DNA of 64,000 bases from Alphaproteobacteria bacterium. GTDB lineage: Bacteria; Pseudomonadota; Alphaproteobacteria; Micropepsales; Micropepsaceae. Each line of letters opens with the position of its first letter. Positions within the stretch are counted from its first letter, which is position 1. The notes beneath the pieces are model-generated. The model made no database searches. It was not told the origin of the DNA and worked only from the letters and a program-made list of their open reading frames with translations. The position numbers and the translations under genes were made by a program. The stretch covers positions 55,922-119,921 of the forward strand of contig JAFAWQ010000035.1 in NCBI GenBank assembly GCA_019241645.1, written 5' to 3'. Positions 62,738 to 64,000 of the stretch are shown here, in pieces.

Positions 62738-64000
62738 TCATTGCGGAGGGTTGGCGAGCAGGTATGGGTAGCCGTTGTTGATGTTGGGATCGCTGCCCCA
62801 GATCTTCGGATCGAACCCTTTGGGCAGGCCGGATTTTAGCTGCGCGTCGGTGAGGCCAGTGACGCCTCCGCAACCCTTCTTGCCGCACCCCGCCACCTCG
62901 CCGCTTGTGTCGATGTCCCAATAGTCGAACTTGAAACCATGTCCGGCGCCTCTTCCTGCAAAGCCGCCCTTTACGCCGCCGGTCCGGATTTCGCCTGTCG
63001 AATAGCTGCTGACAATCTGATCCCCAGAATACAGACGCCCGGCCGCGCCCCCGGCATAGCCGCCGTTGTGAACGTTTCCGGTTGCGTAGGAATTCGTGAT
63101 CTCAGCCCTTGCGCCGATCAGGCCGCCGACGTAGTCGCTTCCGACTGCGCCATACACACTGGCGGTGGAGAAGGATTGATCGATTGTTGCACCTACTCCA
63201 ACCAAGCCCCCGGCAGCGTAACCTCCAGTTACAGAGCCCGTGCTGCGGCTGAACGAAATTGGTCCGGTCTCACATCCCGCGAAACCTCCGGCACCGCCGC
63301 TTGCGACCACGCGGACATTTGCGTTGGCATCGAGAATTGCACCCCCCGTACCAACTATTCCGCCCACGCAATCACCACCGTGTACCGTTCCCTGAACGGA
63401 AACGTGCTGAAAGCTGCCATTGCTGCAGCCGGCAATCGCTCCGACGCATTGCCCCTTGGTGGCGAATACCCTGACCTTCGATAACCTTAAATTGCGAATG
63501 ACTCCGCCCGAGTCTACAGAGGCGAATAAGCCGAAATAATCCTTTCCGCTGCTGTTAATGGTGAGGTTTGCGATTTCGTGGCTCAGGCCTTCGAATGTCC
63601 CCGAAAAATGGGTGCCGATAGGCGATGTTTTGTACCGCCCATCCTCCGCCGCATCATGGTCCCCCGCGAGCGCAAACGATCCGGAGGGATTTTTTGCGAC
63701 AGCAATGGCCAGCTTTTTGACATCGTTCACCAGCTCATAGCCATTTCCTTTGACAATCAGCCTGCTGGTAACGTCCGAGAAATCGAGCTTGCCTTTGCCG
63801 AAAAAGAGAAGATCGCCGCCGTCGTAAGTGATGGTGACGGCGCCGGTGCCGGCGACGGTTACTGGCGCCTTGACGACGATGTCCTTCTTCGCGTCCAGCG
63901 TCAGTCGGCTTGTGCTGGCCCAGCTAAGGGCACTGACGATCTGAATGACCGGCGTGGTGCCGTCGCCGTTGCCGCTCTTCAGCGTCGTGTCGCTGCTCGC
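62738..64000 (-). CDS. GLUG-repeat exported protein, paralogue 4 (partial, N-terminus beyond right edge)
   Basis: The frame stays open to the window edge, and reading in from 64000 gives ASSDTTLKSGNGDGTTPVIQ, matching the N-terminal module of its paralogues (about residue 48 onward). So the signal peptide and Cys pair must lie outside. It is 421 codons long here. GLUG repeats (GGLVGVGATIDQSFSTASV; GGLIGARAEITNSYATGNV) precede CGKKGC and the tail GLTDAQLKSGLPKGFDP. It is upstream of paralogue 3 with a 14-bp gap, so transcription of the array begins to the right of the window. Confidence 0.85.
   Translation of the reverse strand, partial: ASSDTTLKSGNGDGTTPVIQIVSALSWASTSRLTLDAKKDIVVKAPVTVAGTGAVTITYDGGDLLFFGKGKLDFSDVTSRLIVKGNGYELVNDVKKLAIAVAKNPSGSFALAGDHDAAEDGRYKTSPIGTHFSGTFEGLSHEIANLTINSSGKDYFGLFASVDSGGVIRNLRLSKVRVFATKGQCVGAIAGCSNGSFQHVSVQGTVHGGDCVGGIVGTGGAILDANANVRVVASGGAGGFAGCETGPISFSRSTGSVTGGYAAGGLVGVGATIDQSFSTASVYGAVGSDYVGGLIGARAEITNSYATGNVHNGGYAGGAAGRLYSGDQIVSSYSTGEIRTGGVKGGFAGRGAGHGFKFDYWDIDTSGEVAGCGKKGCGGVTGLTDAQLKSGLPKGFDPKIWGSDPNINNGYPYLLANPPQ

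Noticed and set aside
58069..64000. Repeated blocks that could be mistaken for CRISPR or satellite DNA
   Set aside because: The periodicity is in-frame protein repetition (GLUG units) and gene duplication; there are no short identical repeats with unique spacers.

Overview
The window reads as a 64-kb chromosomal segment of a GC-rich alphaproteobacterium. The evidence is a divK-pleD pair, a DUF3572 gene, a GatCAB amidotransferase operon, a candidate SOS box of the alphaproteobacterial GAAC-N7-GAAC type, and the general gene content. A Rhizomicrobium/Micropepsaceae-like lineage is a guess; no 16S gene is present. Genes are tightly packed on both strands, with many ATGA or TGATG overlaps. I see no prophage, IS transposase, integrase or CRISPR array.

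Layout. 1-16 kb is housekeeping: pyrB (cut by the left edge) and ruvX diverge from gatC-GNAT-gatA-gatB. Then come a tiny lysine/arginine-rich protein, a Sel1 protein, a soluble lytic transglycosylase, dapA, smpB, a gamma-glutamyltransferase, msrA, thiO, an MscS channel and rpoZ. 16-24 kb has a DUF992 protein, convergent galE and UDP-glucose dehydrogenase, recG, rnhB, a PA0069-type radical SAM gene behind a candidate SOS box, and a VapBC-type toxin-antitoxin pair with a palindromic operator. 24-29 kb has secreted repeat proteins (HAF-like, GloVer, TPR), a sulfotransferase-like gene, tRNA-Thr, a ROK sugar kinase and DUF3572. 29.8-36.9 kb has divK-pleD, an alpha/beta hydrolase, an acyl-CoA/ACP synthetase, glpX and recJ.

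37-38 kb holds an intact tRNA-Glu, a periplasmic double-TonB_C protein and a decayed second copy of the tRNA 843 bp downstream. This looks like a mini-island at a tRNA attachment site. 38-50 kb is mixed metabolism and envelope: a secreted HExxE protein, YciI, LOG, a GPPPG lipoprotein, kynureninase, a beta-helix protein, DipZ, an aminobutyraldehyde-type dehydrogenase, an amino-acid/polyamine permease and an outer-membrane beta-barrel candidate. A small membrane-protein gene sits between the dehydrogenase and the permease, flanked by 24-bp direct repeats. 50-58 kb has PepSY, COG4705, DUF3617, sirtuin, M19 dipeptidase (altered metal motif), two small conserved-looking proteins, a metallophosphoesterase, a diacylglycerol-kinase-like lipid kinase and a ClpP-like protein whose catalytic Asp is Asn.

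The right end (58-64 kb, running off the edge) is a tandem operon of at least four paralogous exported GLUG-repeat proteins. They share an N-terminal Cys-containing module and a near-invariant C-terminal tail, with DNA-level homogenisation between copies. This array, the tRNA-Glu mini-island, the ClpP paralogue and the SOS-box radical SAM gene are the most interesting parts. Function calls come from reading motifs; no database search was run.
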